Shown piece after piece: positions 6,862 through 8,311 of a stretch of 8,311 nt of DNA. The notes beneath the pieces are model-generated. The model did no database searches and had not been told where the DNA came from. It worked only from the letters and a program-made list of their open reading frames with translations. Numbering within the stretch: position 1 is the stretch's first letter; every line of letters starts with the position of its first letter. The position numbers and the translations under genes were made by a program. Source of the DNA: an uncultured Aquabacterium sp. (lineage in GTDB: Bacteria > Pseudomonadota > Gammaproteobacteria > Burkholderiales > Burkholderiaceae_C); assembly GCA_937923225.1 (NCBI GenBank), contig CALAKR010000324.1, positions 1 to 8,311 of the forward strand, read 5' to 3'.

Positions 6862-7739
6862 AGCAGCGACACCTCATGCAGCGTCTGCTGGGCTGGCTCA
6901 TCGTCACCGGCGGCATGGCCGTGCTGCTCAATGAAGCCTGGCGCGGCTGGGCCGACCAAGCCGATCCCCGCGTCATGAACGCCCTGCTGGGCGGTGGCAT
7001 GGCGGCCTTGGCCACGGCTTTGGGCACCGTGCCCGTGCTGGTGTCGCGCACGATCCCGGCGCGGGTGCACGACAGCCTGCTGGGCTTCGGCGCAGGGATG
7101 ATGCTGGCCGCCTGCTCCTTCTCGCTGATCGTGCCAGGGCTGGAATCCGCCCGATCACAAGGGGCCGGCGCCTGGGGCTCGGCCCTCACGATCGGTGCCG
7201 GCATCGCGCTGGGCGCCGCGGTGATGATGGCGCTGGAGCACTGGCTGCCACACGAGCACTTCATCAAGGGTGTCGAAGGCGGCCCCAACACCGAGGCCAT
7301 CAAGCGCACCTGGCTGTTCGTCTTCGCCATCGCTCTGCACAATGTGCCGGAAGGCGTGGCCATCGGCGTGGCCTTTGGCAACCAGGCCACCGTGGGTGCC
7401 GGCGCACTGGCCACCGGCATCTCCATCCAGGATGTGCCCGAGGGGCTGGTGGTGGCGCTGGCCTTGCTGGGCATCGGCTACAGCCGCATCACGGCGGTAG
7501 CGCTGGGCGCGGCCTCCGGCCTGGTCGAACCGCTGGGCGCTGTGATCGGCGCCTCGGTGGTGACTGTGTCGACAGCCCTGCTGCCCTGGGGCCTGGCCTT
7601 TGCGGCCGGCGCCATGCTGTTCGTCATCAGCCACGAGATCATCCCCGAATCCCATCGCAAGGGGCATGAGCGCTTCGCCACCAGCGGCCTGATCTTCGGC
7701 TTCGTGCTGATGATGGTGCTGGACACGGCACTGGGCTGA
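6855..7739 (+). CDS. ZIP-family divalent metal transporter (GufA/BbZIP type)
   Basis: This inner-membrane protein of 294 residues has about eight or nine hydrophobic segments and closely resembles the Bordetella zinc/cadmium transporter BbZIP. The metal site residues are all present: LHNVPEG at 161-167 (His162, Asn163, Glu166), IQDVPEG at 191-197 (Gln192, Asp193, Glu196) and GLVEPLG at 222-228 (Glu225). [20 protein letters not shown] (77-96) supplies the conserved Met, and [14 protein letters not shown] (259-272) is the late His-rich motif. PHEHF (132-136) sits in the cytoplasmic loop. The frame extends 53 residues further up inside the fagA-like gene, but that part is low-complexity antisense-like sequence; the ATG at 6855 overlaps the upstream stop (ATGGTGA) and gives a normal N-terminus. 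No Shine-Dalgarno is seen, so translational coupling is likely. Zn2+, Mn2+ or Fe2+ could be the cargo; sequence alone does not decide. Confidence 0.93.
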   Translation: MVKQRHLMQRLLGWLIVTGGMAVLLNEAWRGWADQADPRVMNALLGGGMAALATALGTVPVLVSRTIPARVHDSLLGFGAGMMLAACSFSLIVPGLESARSQGAGAWGSALTIGAGIALGAAVMMALEHWLPHEHFIKGVEGGPNTEAIKRTWLFVFAIALHNVPEGVAIGVAFGNQATVGAGALATGISIQDVPEGLVVALALLGIGYSRITAVALGAASGLVEPLGAVIGASVVTVSTALLPWGLAFAAGAMLFVISHEIIPESHRKGHERFATSGLIFGFVLMMVLDTALG

Positions 7740-7763
7740 TCCCTCATCGACCACGACAGGGTC

Positions 7764-7790
7764 TTTGCCAACTCACTAAGGTGTTTGCCA
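7764..7790. repeat. Two TTTGCCA direct repeats upstream of fumC
   Basis: TTTGCCA occurs at 7764-7770 and 7784-7790, exactly 20 bases apart (about two helical turns), in the 104-bp gap between the ZIP gene and fumC. The spacing would suit a protein binding one face of DNA, but such a short repeat may be chance. No convincing promoter or terminator was seen in this gap. Confidence 0.3.
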
Positions 7791-7843
7791 GCCCCTTCTT
7801 CCGCTGGTCACGCCTGACCGCTTCACAGACAAGGACGATTGAC

Positions 7844-8311
7844 ATGACCGCCACCCGTATCGAACGCGACAGCATGGGCGAGATGACCGTGCCCGCCGAG
7901 GCCCTGTTCGGCGCACAGACGCAACGCGCCGTGCTGAACTTTCCGGTCAGCGGCTGGCGCATGCCCAAGGCCTTCATCCATGCGCTGCTGCTGGTCAAGA
8001 GCGCAGCCGCACGCGCCAATGTGTCGCTGGAGCAGTTGCCGGCCGACAAGGGCGAGGCCATTGCCAACGCCGTGACCGAGCTGCTGGCCACTGACTACAT
8101 GGTGAACTTCCCGCTGGACGTGTTCCAGACCGGCTCGGGCACCAGCACCAACATGAACGCCAACGAAGTGCTGGCCACGCTGGCATCGAGCCGCCTGGGC
8201 CGCGCCGTGAGCGCCAACGACGATGTCAACCACGGCCAGAGCAGCAATGACTCGATCCCGACGGCGCTGCACGTGAGCGCGGCACTGCTGCTGGCGGAGC
8301 AGTTGATCCCT
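7844..8311 (+). CDS. fumC: Class II fumarate hydratase (partial, 3' end beyond window)
   Basis: FumC interconverts fumarate and malate in the TCA cycle without an Fe-S cluster, so it resists oxidants and iron shortage. The first 156 of an expected 460 or so residues are present: [20 protein letters not shown] (5-24), then AQTQRAV and the substrate-binding loops [14 protein letters not shown] (96-109, with Ser98 and Thr100 at the same numbers as in E. coli FumC) and [16 protein letters not shown] (128-143). [10 protein letters not shown] also occurs in aspartases, but TGSG before it and the N-terminus favour fumarase. The catalytic Ser loop (GSSxMPxKxNP) is beyond the edge. AAGGA (7831-7835) lies 8 bases before the ATG. 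The 104-bp gap after the ZIP gene leaves open whether it is in the same operon. Confidence 0.92.
   Translation, partial: MTATRIERDSMGEMTVPAEALFGAQTQRAVLNFPVSGWRMPKAFIHALLLVKSAAARANVSLEQLPADKGEAIANAVTELLATDYMVNFPLDVFQTGSGTSTNMNANEVLATLASSRLGRAVSANDDVNHGQSSNDSIPTALHVSAALLLAEQLIP

Overview
The window looks like chromosomal DNA of a GC-rich betaproteobacterium, most likely order Burkholderiales (Comamonadaceae or a neighbour such as the Leptothrix/Aquabacterium group). The basis is the strong G/C bias at third codon positions, the L21/L27 protein sequences, a lysine/alanine-tailed SWIB protein of the kind common in that order, and a zinc transporter very like BbZIP of Bordetella. The species cannot be fixed from the sequence. 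There is no sign of phage, insertion sequence, CRISPR array, tRNA or rRNA.

Left part (1-4542), minus strand throughout. In transcription order: a SWIB-domain chromatin-like protein (4168-4542) with its own strong terminator (4117-4144); then a tight run of a LOG-family protein (3070-3975), a canonical arginase (2125-3054, 15 bp later) and a patatin-like phospholipase (728-2056, 68 bp later); then the ribosomal pair rplU (219-530) and rpmA (partial, 1-177). rplU-rpmA seems to have its own promoter (around 648-676) and a structured leader of roughly 110 nt. An exact 15-base inverted repeat (2085-2099 and 4047-4061) brackets the LOG-arginase pair in the two intergenic gaps.

Middle (4543-6156). 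A 284-bp gap separates the SWIB gene from a plus-strand Old Yellow Enzyme-type flavin oxidoreductase (4827-6095), which ends in a perfect 15-bp hairpin. The gap carries a widely spaced 10-bp inverted repeat.

Right part (6157-8311), plus strand, and the most interesting region. An AT-rich regulatory stretch holds two near-identical Fur boxes 99 bp apart and, abutting the first, an almost perfect 27-bp palindrome that looks like a second operator. Downstream are a small protein that I read as FagA (Fur-associated gene A), a ZIP metal transporter of the GufA/BbZIP type overlapping it by 7 bp, and the start of a class II (iron-free) fumarase, fumC, cut by the window edge. This resembles the Fur-controlled fagA-fumC-orfX-sodA locus of Pseudomonas aeruginosa, but with a ZIP gene between fagA and fumC. 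The likely logic is iron sparing: when iron is scarce the cell makes a fumarase without an Fe-S cluster and brings in another divalent metal. The second palindrome may add zinc or manganese control through a Zur-like regulator. This reading is inference from gene content and site sequence.
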